Positions 1 through 6,868 of a DNA stretch of 27,585 nt are shown one piece after another. Position numbers and translations under genes: made by a program. The number at the start of each line of letters is the position of its first letter. The stretch's first letter is position 1. The notes under the pieces were generated by a model. It was not told the origin of the DNA, did not search any database, and saw only the letters and a list, made by a program, of their open reading frames with translations. Origin of the DNA: Clostridium sp. CAG:1013 (GTDB taxonomy: Bacteria > Bacillota > Clostridia > Oscillospirales > Acutalibacteraceae); NCBI GenBank assembly GCA_000432995.1, contig HF972619.1, positions 19,188 through 46,772 of the forward strand. Direction: 5' to 3'.

Positions 1-555
1 AGCCTCCACCGGATGGGGATACCGTATGTAAAGGGGCGCTTTTTCCTGGGAGTCTTGGGTGGCGGCTGACATCAGCTGGGAAAGTCCTTTGCCGCTGCGG
101 GCGGCGCAGCCCACCACCGGTACACCCAGCAGTCGAGACAGCTTTTCCAGGTCCACCCAAACGTCTTTCCGCTTAGCTTCATCCAGCAGGTTGACACACA
201 CCACCGCTTTGGGGGTGATCTCCAACACTTGGAGTACCAGGGAAAGTCCCCGCTCTAAACAAGTGGCGTCACATACCACAATGACAGCGTCCGCCTCCCC
301 GGAGCAAAGAAACTCCCGAGCGGCCTGCTCCTCCGCCGTGGAGGACAGCAGAGACACGCATCCCGGCAGATCCATCAGCAGGTACTCCTCCCCCTGGAAT
401 CTGCACCGGCCTTGGGCGTTGGTCACGGTCTTGCCTGCCCAGTTTCCCGTATGCTGGCGCAGACCTGTCAGGGCATTGAACACGGTACTTTTCCCCACAT
501 TGGGGTTCCCTGCCAGAGCAATGGTCCTGGCTCCGGGTTCCATGGGATTGCCCAT
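1..555 (-). CDS. feoB: Ferrous iron transport protein B, N-terminal part (partial)
   Basis: N-terminal 185 residues of FeoB, the membrane Fe(II) transporter with an N-terminal G-protein domain; the rest lies beyond the window edge. The G domain is complete in its main motifs: G1 GNPNVGKST at residues 16-24, G3 DLPG at 62-65, G4 NLLD at 122-125, and a G5-like CAARSG at 150-155. The membrane part is not visible. The start at 555 is chosen because a purine-rich SD (AAGGAG) lies 9 nt upstream; an in-frame ATG at 543 is a less likely alternative. It lies 67 nt downstream of feoA on the same strand, so the two probably form a feoAB operon, but a hairpin followed by six T sits between them and may lower feoB expression relative to feoA. 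Family assignment is secure from the motifs and the neighbour. Confidence 0.93.
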   Translation of the reverse strand, partial: MGNPMEPGARTIALAGNPNVGKSTVFNALTGLRQHTGNWAGKTVTNAQGRCRFQGEEYLLMDLPGCVSLLSSTAEEQAAREFLCSGEADAVIVVCDATCLERGLSLVLQVLEITPKAVVCVNLLDEAKRKDVWVDLEKLSRLLGVPVVGCAARSGKGLSQLMSAATQDSQEKAPLYIRYPHPVEA

Positions 556-582
556 GATCTCACTCTCCTTCCCGATTTCCAG

Positions 583-617
583 AAAAAACGTCCGGCCGGG
601 TCTCCCCACACCGGACG
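583..617 (-). terminator. Hairpin plus T-tract between feoA and feoB
   Basis: Read on the minus strand, CGTCCGG (617-611) pairs perfectly with CCGGACG (595-589) around a 15-nt loop and is followed directly by TTTTTT (588-583). This is the form of an intrinsic terminator, yet it lies inside the apparent feoA-feoB operon. It could act as a partial terminator or attenuator. Confidence 0.7.
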
Positions 618-622
618 CTCTC

Positions 623-859
623 TCACAGGGGCCGGATCTCCACCAGACGAGCATCCCGCCGGCGAAGAGCCACCACTGCCCCTCGAACACCATAGGCGCT
701 GGGATCTCCCAAGGGACTTTTGCCCAGGCATTCCACCTGGGCCCCTGCGACGAACCCCAGATCCTGCAACCGGCGGCGCATGGCTCCCTGAGCGGAGATC
801 TCCTCCACCAGGCCCCGGCTGCCGGGCATCAGTCGGTCAAGACTTGTGCCTTCCTCCAT
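623..859 (-). CDS. feoA: Ferrous iron transport protein A (SH3-like)
   Basis: A 78-residue FeoA-family protein, the usual length for this small cytosolic SH3-like partner of FeoB. The family signature is clear: RRRLQDLGFVAGAQVE near residues 28-43, then a GDPSAYGVRGAVVALRR segment and a short C-terminal strand (ARLVEIRPL). FeoA is thought to modulate FeoB; it has no catalytic residues. The ATG at 859 is preceded by a GGGGAGGG SD about 6 nt upstream. Just upstream of that SD lies a 7-bp palindromic hairpin (877-894). The gene is first in the feoAB unit and diverges from the UPF0251 regulator gene at 1054. No clear promoter for it could be identified in the shared upstream region. Confidence 0.9.
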   Translation of the reverse strand: MEEGTSLDRLMPGSRGLVEEISAQGAMRRRLQDLGFVAGAQVECLGKSPLGDPSAYGVRGAVVALRRRDARLVEIRPL

Positions 860-876
860 TTTCTTCCCTCCCCGCC

Positions 877-894
877 AAAGGGGAATCCCCCTTT
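877..894 (-). promoter_or_regulatory. Leader hairpin upstream of feoA SD
   Basis: AAAGGGG pairs with CCCCTTT (7 bp) around a 4-nt loop. It ends a few nucleotides before the feoA SD. There is no T-tract, so it is not a terminator; a role in mRNA stability or translation is possible but only inferred. Confidence 0.4.
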
Positions 895-989
895 ACGCCA
901 CTCTATTCCCCAAGCTTAAAAGGTGTGACACTTCCTGGAAAAATCCCTTCGCCTTTTCTTCTTTCTCCGAAAAACTGCCCCCTTAATTA

Positions 990-1018
990 TTGACATATGT
1001 TCAAAACTAGTGTAAGAT
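990..1018 (+). promoter_or_regulatory. Promoter of the UPF0251 / redox-protein operon
   Basis: TTGACA (990-995), a 17-nt spacer and TAAGAT (1013-1018) form a near-consensus sigma-70/SigA promoter about 35 nt upstream of the TTG start at 1054. The -35 box is embedded in an imperfect dyad, TTGACATATGTTCAA (990-1004), whose core ACATATGT is a perfect 8-bp palindrome. That suggests a repressor site overlapping the promoter. Confidence 0.75.
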
Positions 1019-1053
1019 AAAAGACAGTAAAACGTGCGGAAGGAGGGAGCTGT

Positions 1054-1404
1054 TTGGCCAGACCAAGCAAATGCCGGAGCATCTGTTCCATGCCCCAGGT
1101 GACGGAGTTTTTCCCCACTGGAAAGACGAAAAAAGAGCCTGTGGTCATAGGATTGGACGCATACGAAGTGATACGGCTGTTGGACTACAAGCACTACACT
1201 CAAGAGCAGTGCGCGGCGCGGATGAACATTTCCCGCACCACTGTCACACGCATCTACGAGGAAGGGCGCCAAAAGGTTGCCCAAGCCCTGGTGGAAGGCC
1301 GACGCCTGGTAATTGAGGGCGGAGACGTGGCGGTCTGTACCGCCCCGCGGCCGGAATGTGCCGGGGAACCCCATTGCTGCCATAGGCAGGGAAAGGAAGA
1401 GTAA
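1054..1404 (+). CDS. UPF0251 (DUF134) family DNA-binding protein
   Basis: A 116-residue protein of the UPF0251/DUF134 family, recognisable from its N-terminal MARPSKCRSICSMP block and the following VIGLDAYEVIRLLD segment. A helix-turn-helix follows at about residues 49-75 (YTQEQCAARMNISRTTVTRIYEEGRQKVAQAL), so it is probably a transcription regulator. Two cysteines near the N-terminus (residues 7 and 11) and a cluster near the C-terminus could bind metal or sense redox, but that is inference. The start is TTG at 1054, supported by a GGAGGGAG SD; no ATG gives the conserved N-terminus. The stop lies 1 nt before the ATG of the large redox gene, so they are co-transcribed. It may act on the dyad in its own promoter. 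Confidence 0.85.
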   Translation: MARPSKCRSICSMPQVTEFFPTGKTKKEPVVIGLDAYEVIRLLDYKHYTQEQCAARMNISRTTVTRIYEEGRQKVAQALVEGRRLVIEGGDVAVCTAPRPECAGEPHCCHRQGKEE

Positions 1405-1405
1405 C

Positions 1406-3982
1406 ATGAAGATTCTGGTGATCGGCGGTGTGGCTGCCGGTACGAAAGCCGCCGCCAAATGTAAGCGGGAGAACCGGGCCGATGAAGTGATGGTCATCAC
1501 CAAGAGCGCGGACATCTCCTACGCAGGCTGCGGGCTGCCCTACTATGTAGGCGGCTCCATTGAGGACAAAGCTGAGCTCATTGTAAACACGCCCCAGAAG
1601 TATCAGGGACTCACCGGCGTGGAAGTGCGCACCCTGCGGGAAGCCACCCACGTGGACCCGGTAGCAAAAAAAGTTACCGTGAAGAACCTGGAAAACGGCC
1701 AGGAAGAGATCTACGACTATGACAAGCTCATTGTAGCTACCGGCGCTTCCGCTGTAAAGCCTCCCATTCCGGGCGTGGATCTGCCCGGCGTATTCCCCAT
1801 GCGGGCTCCTGAGGATGCCATCACCATGCGGGATTACCTGACCCAGAACGATGTGAAAAAAGCTGTGGTCATCGGCGGCGGCTTCATTGGCCTGGAGTTG
1901 GCGGAAAACCTGGTGGACCGGGGCATTTCCGTCACCGTGGTGGAAGTGGCTTCTCAGCTGATGCCCGGCGTGCTGGACCCTGAAATGGCCGGCTATGCCA
2001 AGCGTCACCTCCAGCAGCAGGGCGTGCGGGTGCTCACCGGTACCAAGGCCCAGGCCATCCTGGGTGAGGGCGGCGTCACCGGCGTCCAGACGGAGAGCGG
2101 CCTGCTCCCCTGCGGCGTGGTTGCGCTGTCCGCTGGTATCCGTCCCAATACCGCCTTCCTCAACGACACCGGCATGGAAATGTTCAAGGGCACCATCCTG
2201 GTGGACGAAGAACTGCGCACCAGCGTGGCGGATATCTACTCCGCCGGCGACTGCGCCATGGTGAAGAATCGCCTCACCGGCAAGCCTCAGTGGTCTCCCA
2301 TGGGCTCCTCCGCTAACCTGGAGGGCCGCACTCTGGCTCTGGATCTCAACGGCAAGGGCAAGAGATATCCCGGCGTGCTGGGTACCGGCGTTGTGAAGCT
2401 GCCCGGTCTCAACTGCGGCCGCACCGGTCTGACGGAAGCCGCTGCTCGTGAAGCCGGATACAATGTGGAAACCGCGTTGGCTATCACCGACGACAAGGCC
2501 CACTACTATCCCGGAGCTTCCTTCTTTATCACCAAGCTCATCGCGGACAAGGAAACCCATCAGCTCTTGGGCGTACAGGTTCTGGGCGCCGGCGCTGTAG
2601 ACAAGATGGTGGACATTGCCGTCATGGGCATGTCCATGAACGCCAAACTGGAAGACTTCGAGAATCTGGATTTTGCCTATGCTCCTCCCTTCTCCACCGC
2701 CATTCATCCCTTCGTGCAGGCGGTTTATATTCTGGAGAACAAGCTGTCCGGCGCCATGCAGAGCATGACTCCCGTTCAGTACGCCAACGGCGAAGCGGAA
2801 GGTTATAAGGTCATCGACGTGAACCCCCAGCCCACCATCCGTGGCGCTGTGTTCGTAGACTTGGCCAAAGTCAACGGCCCTCTGGAAGGCATTGGCAAGG
2901 ACGAGAAACTGCTGCTGGTCTGCGGCCGGGGCAAGCGTGCCTACTTCCTCCAGAATCGCCTGAAGTTCTACGGCTATGAGAACACTTTGGTGCTGGAAGG
3001 CGCCACCACCTTTAACGACGTGCGCGTAAAGGCGCCCGGCGCTGCCGTTCCTCCCGAAGAAGTGACCCGCGTCAAGGGTCTGGGCTTCCTGTGGGACAAG
3101 AACACCCCCGACTGCTTCAACGGCCGTGTCATCACCCGCAATGGTAAAATTACCGCTGAGGAGATGCGTGCCATCACCGAAGCCGCTGAGCGTTTCGGCA
3201 ACGGTCAGATTGCCATGACTTCCCGTCTGACCATCGAGATTCAGCATGTGCCCTTTGACAACATTGAGCCTCTTCGGGAACTGCTGGCCCAGAGCGGTCT
3301 GGAGACCGGTGGCACTGGTTCCAAAGTGCGGCCTGTGGTATCCTGCAAGGGCACAACCTGCCAGTACGGTCTGATCGACACCTTTGCCATCAGCGAGGAG
3401 ATCCACGAGCGTTTCTTCCACGGTTACAGCAACGTGAAACTGCCTCACAAGTTCAAGATCGCTGTGGGTGGTTGCCCCAACAACTGCGTCAAGCCCGACC
3501 TGAACGACTTGGGCGTCATCGGTCAGAAAGTGCCTCTCATTGATCTGGACAAGTGCCGCGGCTGCAAGGTATGCCAGGTAGTCAACGCCTGTCCCATCAA
3601 TGTGCCTGTGGTGAAGGACGGCAAAGTGGTCATCGATGACAACGCCTGCAACCATTGCGGACGCTGCGTAGGCAAGTGCCCCTTCAAGGCTCTGGAAGGA
3701 TTCACCAGCGGCTATCGTGTCTATATTGGCGGACGCTGGGGCAAGAAGGTTGCTCGCGGCCGGTATCTGGACAAGGTATTCACTGACAAGGAAGAAGTGA
3801 TGCAGGTCATCGAGAAGGCGATCCTCTTGTTCCGTGAACAGGGCAAGACTGGTGAGCGTTTCGCTGACACTGTGGAGCGCCTTGGATTTGAGAATGTGCA
3901 GGAACAGCTTCTCTCCAACGACCTGCTGGCCCGTAAGGAAGAGAACCTGAAACTGGACGTTAAAGGCGGCGCTACCTGCTAA
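1406..3982 (+). CDS. Multidomain redox protein: CoA-disulfide-reductase-like / rhodanese / sirohaem half-domain / 2x[4Fe-4S]
   Basis: An 858-residue cytosolic fusion. Residues 1-450 are a pyridine-nucleotide-disulfide oxidoreductase of the CoA-disulfide reductase/NADH oxidase type: N-terminal FAD motif GGVAAGT, single active-site-type Cys42 in AGCGLPYY, second nucleotide motif GGGFIGLELA at 157-166, and AGD at 280-282. Residues about 465-540 are a rhodanese-like domain with Cys506 in the loop position (VCGRGKR). Residues about 575-710 resemble the nitrite/sulfite reductase half-domain and its sirohaem/[4Fe-4S] region, with Cys647, Cys652, Cys690 and Cys694 (GGCPNNC). Residues 715-760 hold two ferredoxin motifs, C717-C720-C723-C729 and C748-C751-C754-C758. 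Sulfane sulfur, polysulfide or sulfite reduction with NAD(P)H is a reasonable role but is inferred from the domains. The ATG at 1406 has a GGAAAGGAAG SD. Confidence 0.85.
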   Translation: MKILVIGGVAAGTKAAAKCKRENRADEVMVITKSADISYAGCGLPYYVGGSIEDKAELIVNTPQKYQGLTGVEVRTLREATHVDPVAKKVTVKNLENGQEEIYDYDKLIVATGASAVKPPIPGVDLPGVFPMRAPEDAITMRDYLTQNDVKKAVVIGGGFIGLELAENLVDRGISVTVVEVASQLMPGVLDPEMAGYAKRHLQQQGVRVLTGTKAQAILGEGGVTGVQTESGLLPCGVVALSAGIRPNTAFLNDTGMEMFKGTILVDEELRTSVADIYSAGDCAMVKNRLTGKPQWSPMGSSANLEGRTLALDLNGKGKRYPGVLGTGVVKLPGLNCGRTGLTEAAAREAGYNVETALAITDDKAHYYPGASFFITKLIADKETHQLLGVQVLGAGAVDKMVDIAVMGMSMNAKLEDFENLDFAYAPPFSTAIHPFVQAVYILENKLSGAMQSMTPVQYANGEAEGYKVIDVNPQPTIRGAVFVDLAKVNGPLEGIGKDEKLLLVCGRGKRAYFLQNRLKFYGYENTLVLEGATTFNDVRVKAPGAAVPPEEVTRVKGLGFLWDKNTPDCFNGRVITRNGKITAEEMRAITEAAERFGNGQIAMTSRLTIEIQHVPFDNIEPLRELLAQSGLETGGTGSKVRPVVSCKGTTCQYGLIDTFAISEEIHERFFHGYSNVKLPHKFKIAVGGCPNNCVKPDLNDLGVIGQKVPLIDLDKCRGCKVCQVVNACPINVPVVKDGKVVIDDNACNHCGRCVGKCPFKALEGFTSGYRVYIGGRWGKKVARGRYLDKVFTDKEEVMQVIEKAILLFREQGKTGERFADTVERLGFENVQEQLLSNDLLARKEENLKLDVKGGATC

Positions 3983-3997
3983 CCGCCTGCGGCGGGG

Positions 3998-4224
3998 CAA
4001 GTCGCGCACTGCGGCTAACGCCCCAGAAGTTTTCCGAGAAAGGCACCCAAACCGCCCGCGTTAGAAGCGTGAGGGTAGTCTAATACCGGACGAACTGCGT
4101 GGCGCTGCGCCCAAGTCGCGTACTGCGGCTATGCCGCAGAAGTTTTCCGAGAAAGGCGCCCAAACCGCCCGCGTTAGAAGCGTGAGGGTAGTCTAATACC
4201 GGACGAACTGCGCGACGCCGTGCC
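3998..4224. repeat. Tandem direct repeat, two ~114-bp units
   Basis: Two adjacent, nearly identical units, 3998-4111 and 4112-4224, fill most of the 392-bp gap between the redox gene and the thioesterase gene. About 85 bp in the centre of each unit (from CAGAAGTTTTCCGAG to GGACGAACTGCG) is almost unchanged between copies; the edges differ by a few substitutions and a 1-nt indel. Unit 2 carries a perfect hairpin, CTGCGGC-TAT-GCCGCAG, which is degraded in unit 1. No open frame of interest and no transposase are present. A short hairpin (CCGCC-TGC-GGCGG) follows the stop codon just before the array. It may be a dispersed intergenic repeat of this genome or a repeated small-RNA element; this window cannot tell. 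Confidence 0.85.
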
Positions 4225-4242
4225 TAATCCGTACACGAAATG

Positions 4243-4274
4243 AGAGAGGACCGTGGAAACGGCCCTCTCTTTTT
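4243..4274 (+). terminator. Terminator of the redox operon
   Basis: AGAGAGGACCGT (4243-4254) pairs with ACGGCCCTCTCT (4259-4270) with one mismatch around a GGAA tetraloop, and is followed by a run of T to 4274. It ends the unit that began at 1054, after the tandem repeat, so the repeat is probably transcribed as a 3' UTR. Confidence 0.85.
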
Positions 4275-4302
4275 CATCTGCCAATTCTGCAAGTTCCCTC
4301 GA

Positions 4303-4331
4303 TTGCATCCTGCAAATCCATGGGGTATAAT
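4303..4331 (+). promoter_or_regulatory. Promoter of the thioesterase gene
   Basis: TTGCAT (4303-4308), 17-nt spacer, TATAAT (4326-4331); about 44 nt before the ATG at 4375. Confidence 0.7.
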
Positions 4332-4374
4332 ATAGACCAGAAAAGCAATCGGAAAATATCAGAAAGGAGACACT

Positions 4375-4857
4375 ATGGAAAAATACGTACGGGACTCCTA
4401 CACCGAACAGGTGCAGATCTTGTCCCAATCCAGTTTGAACGGCTACAAGCGTCTATTCGGCGGCCGACTCATGGAGTGGATCGACGTAGTAGCCGGCGTT
4501 GTGGCCCGTCGTCACTCCAACCGGAACGTGACCACCGCGGCGGTGGATAATCTCCGGTTCGAGGGCCCCGCTTACGGCAACGATACCATCCTGCTGTGCG
4601 GATACATCACCTACACCGGCCGCACTTCCATGGAGGTATGCGTGCGCACCTACGTGGAAGAACTCAGCGGAAACAAGCGGCTCATCAATGTGGCTTACCT
4701 GGTGATGGTCGCTCTGGACGAAAACGAGCGTCCTGTGGAAGTACCCCGACTGGTACTGTCCACGGAAGAGGAGCGCCGGGAATGGGAAGCCGCTCAGGAA
4801 CGCACCCGTTTGCGCAAAGAACGTCGGCAAGCGGAGAAAGCTGCGGGAATGATCTGA
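4375..4857 (+). CDS. Acyl-CoA thioesterase, hotdog fold (YciA/YkhA type)
   Basis: A 160-residue single hotdog-domain protein that probably hydrolyses acyl-CoA thioesters in the cytosol. The family signature is the GGRLMEWIDVVAG helix at residues 29-41, in which Asp37 occupies the catalytic acid position, after a conserved N-terminal NGYKRLFGG. A second conserved block, SMEVCVRTYVEEL, follows at 85-97. The C-terminus (about 128-160) is a charged helix rich in Glu, Arg and Lys. The length fits the YciA/YkhA family. The ATG at 4375 has an AAAGGAG SD 5-6 nt upstream. It has its own promoter and a terminator right after the stop, so it is a single-gene unit. The acyl chain preference cannot be read from the sequence. 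Confidence 0.88.
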   Translation: MEKYVRDSYTEQVQILSQSSLNGYKRLFGGRLMEWIDVVAGVVARRHSNRNVTTAAVDNLRFEGPAYGNDTILLCGYITYTGRTSMEVCVRTYVEELSGNKRLINVAYLVMVALDENERPVEVPRLVLSTEEERREWEAAQERTRLRKERRQAEKAAGMI

Positions 4858-4867
4858 GAACTATAAG

Positions 4868-4903
4868 AAAAGAGGTTGTTGCACTGTCGCAACAACCTCT
4901 TTT
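4868..4903. terminator. Bidirectional terminator between thioesterase and tadA
   Basis: A perfect 15-bp stem, AAAAGAGGTTGTTGC (4868-4882) with GCAACAACCTCTTTT (4889-4903), and a 6-nt loop. T-runs on both strands let it end both the plus-strand thioesterase gene and the minus-strand tadA operon. The tadA stop at 4904 abuts it. Confidence 0.9.
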
Positions 4904-5371
4904 TTATTTCCGCAGCTTCCTAAAAAAGTCCTGAAGCAGTTTTTTTGCTTCCCCCTCATAAAAACCTCGGTACACTTCTGGCCGGTGGCTATAAGGGAGA
5001 GCGAACAAGTCCATGGCAGTGCCGCAGCAACCAGCCCGCTCATCATCCACGCCGTAGATCACCCGATCAATATGGGAGTTGATGATAGCTCCCGTGCACA
5101 TGGGACACGGCTCCAGGGTGACGTACAATTCACAACCTGTCAGCCTCCAAGTATCCAAGGCTTGGCACGCCTGAGAGATGGCTTCAATTTCCGCATGGGC
5201 CAGGGCATTTTTTCCAGCCTCACGGCGGTTACGCCCTTCCCCGATCACCCTGCCGTCCTTGACCACCACCGCCCCCACAGGGACCTCCCCCGACTGGGCG
5301 GCTTCCTCCGCCAAATGGAGCGCTTGCAGCATGAACTCTTTTTTAGGTAGGAATACAGGTTCCAAGATCAT
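4904..5371 (-). CDS. tadA: tRNA-specific adenosine deaminase
   Basis: A 155-residue TadA-type deaminase that converts the wobble adenosine of tRNA-Arg(ACG) to inosine. The zinc site is intact: His59-Ala-Glu61 (HAE, Glu61 the proton shuttle) and PCPMC with Cys89 and Cys92. The family's central stretch (GEVPVGAVVVKDG at 28-40) and C-terminal helix are present. The ATG at 5371 overlaps the stop of the upstream protease gene as ATGA, pointing to translational coupling; no strong SD is seen, and an internal ATG at residue 14 (FMLQALHLA) is an alternative that matches the start of many homologues. Last gene of the minus-strand group, ending at the 4868-4903 terminator. Confidence 0.93.
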   Translation of the reverse strand: MILEPVFLPKKEFMLQALHLAEEAAQSGEVPVGAVVVKDGRVIGEGRNRREAGKNALAHAEIEAISQACQALDTWRLTGCELYVTLEPCPMCTGAIINSHIDRVIYGVDDERAGCCGTAMDLFALPYSHRPEVYRGFYEGEAKKLLQDFFRKLRK

Positions 5372-6828
5372 AGCACAAAGAACATGCTAGCGGTGTAGAC
5401 CAAAACCACACCCACAATGACCCAGAACAAGGGCGCTCGGACAATAGCCACAGCACTTTCCCCTGCCATTAAGGGTTGAGCGGGACCGTCGTACCGGGGG
5501 GAACGGTAGGAGATGAACATATCCCGCTTGACCAACACAAGAAAAATCAAGGCCAGAATACCGGCTCCAATAGGCACCAGCATCAGCAGATTGTCGGCCA
5601 AATAAGCCATGTCCCCGAAGAAATAATCCGTATGGGAACCGAAGGTAGCAATAAAGTTGTTCAGTCCATGGATCATAACCGTCAGCCACAGGTTATTGGT
5701 TTTGGCGTAAATGAAGCCGAACGCCAAGCCGGAAATGGTGGCGAAAATCACATTGGGGAGCTCCAAATGGGCCATACCAAAAATCAAAGCCGACGCCACA
5801 ATGGAGAAGCCGATCCCGTACTTCCGCAAAGCGGAAAGGACCACGCCCCGGAACACCAGTTCTTCGATGAAAGGCACCAGAATGGCCACCACAGCAATCT
5901 CCAGCAGGATAGCGTCCAGGGAATCAGCGTTGGACGTGTAAGAAGGGGAAGAATCATAGCCGAACTGTCCCAAAAGATTGCTTACGAAAAACGCCGGGTA
6001 ATTCCCCAAAAGGGAGACAGCCAGCCCTCCCAGTACGCAAAGCAGCCCGCCGGAAAAGCCCACCTTTTCAAACTTCAAATAATCTGAAGGGTCTTTCTTT
6101 CGGAAAATCAGATAGGCTACAAAGGGCAACCCCGTGGACAAAGGCACCAGGATGCCGGAAAGCCACATATACCCAATGCTGTTGGTGTAGATATCCACGC
6201 CCAGCATCATCAGCAGGGTGGTAAAGGGGATGGACCAGAAGAATGACAACCCGATCATAGCCAAAAGCAGCAAGCACATCCGATTCATCGTCCGGCACGC
6301 CCCCTGCTTCCGGGGATCCTTAGGAGGCTTTCCCCCATTGACAGCGAAGGGAGGAGCGTAAGTAGCTCCGGACCATCCGGGACCGGGATAAGGCCCCCAC
6401 GTCATAGGCTGCACACCCTGGGAGTACCCTTGAAACGCTTCCTGAGAAGGCACACCTTGAGGATAGCCCTGGAACGCTCCTTGAGGGGGCATACCTTGAG
6501 GATACCCCTGGAACGCTCCCTGAGGAGGCATGCCTTGGGGATATCCCTGGAACGCTTCCTGAGGAGGCGCACCTTGGGGATAGCCCTGGAACACTCCCTG
6601 AGGAGGCATACCTTGGGGATAGCCCTGGAATACTCCTTGAGGGGGCACGCCCTGAGCGTATCCCTGGGGCGCTCCCTGAGGTGTGTCCTGAGAGGGAACG
6701 CTCTGGGCATTTACTTGGGTCGTTTCCTGGGAGGGTGTATCTTGAGGGACGCCTTGAGGCGCAGTGTCCTGAGGATTGCCTTCCGGCGTAGGATAACCAC
6801 CGGTAGGAGGGGTAAAACCATAGTTCAC
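5368..6828 (-). CDS. CAAX/CPBP-family membrane protease with N-terminal Pro/Gln-rich repeats
   Basis: A 486-residue membrane protein. Residues 1-170 are a Pro/Gln/Gly-rich hydrophilic tail containing six perfect-length 13-residue repeats (residues 56-133; consensus GYPQGMPPQGAFQ). From about residue 183 there are around eight hydrophobic segments. The CPBP/ABI (Rce1-like) protease motifs are intact: EExxxR as Glu322-Glu323-Arg327 (EELVFRG), His354 (FGMAH) and HxxxN as His387-Asn391 (HGLNN). The true bacterial substrates of this family are mostly unknown; proteolysis or self-immunity roles are described for some. The GTG start at 6828 is chosen over longer readings because of an ideal AAAGGAGG SD 8 nt upstream. 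The stop overlaps the tadA start. A further hydrophobic segment closes the C-terminus. Confidence 0.87.
   Translation of the reverse strand: MNYGFTPPTGGYPTPEGNPQDTAPQGVPQDTPSQETTQVNAQSVPSQDTPQGAPQGYAQGVPPQGVFQGYPQGMPPQGVFQGYPQGAPPQEAFQGYPQGMPPQGAFQGYPQGMPPQGAFQGYPQGVPSQEAFQGYSQGVQPMTWGPYPGPGWSGATYAPPFAVNGGKPPKDPRKQGACRTMNRMCLLLLAMIGLSFFWSIPFTTLLMMLGVDIYTNSIGYMWLSGILVPLSTGLPFVAYLIFRKKDPSDYLKFEKVGFSGGLLCVLGGLAVSLLGNYPAFFVSNLLGQFGYDSSPSYTSNADSLDAILLEIAVVAILVPFIEELVFRGVVLSALRKYGIGFSIVASALIFGMAHLELPNVIFATISGLAFGFIYAKTNNLWLTVMIHGLNNFIATFGSHTDYFFGDMAYLADNLLMLVPIGAGILALIFLVLVKRDMFISYRSPRYDGPAQPLMAGESAVAIVRAPLFWVIVGVVLVYTASMFFVL
6430..6663 (-). repeat. Six in-frame 39-bp tandem repeats in the protease gene
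   Basis: Six consecutive 39-bp units (6663-6625, 6624-6586, 6585-6547, 6546-6508, 6507-6469, 6468-6430) code for GY(P/A)QG(M/V/A)P(P/S)Q(G/E)(A/V)FQ; a decayed seventh begins at 6429 (GYSQGVQP). There are no spacers, so this is a coding minisatellite and not a CRISPR array. Copy number is likely to vary between strains. Confidence 0.92.
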
Positions 6829-6868
6829 GAAATCGACCTCCTTTGCTTTAAGATCTTTGATAGTGAAA

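Noticed and set aside
860..1000. Fur box and promoter for feoA
   Set aside because: No 19-bp Fur-type inverted repeat and no -35/-10 pair with acceptable spacing was found on the minus strand.
1244..4009. A 921-residue open frame on the minus strand
   Set aside because: It is antisense to the multidomain redox gene, which has clear domains, an SD and a promoter. The frame has no SD, no recognisable domain and a composition typical of a codon-bias shadow.
3998..4224. Insertion-sequence remnant
   Set aside because: No transposase frame, no terminal inverted repeats and no target duplication; the two units are simple direct copies.
6430..6663. Regular repeats suggesting a CRISPR array
   Set aside because: The 39-bp units follow each other with no spacers and keep a reading frame inside a protease gene.
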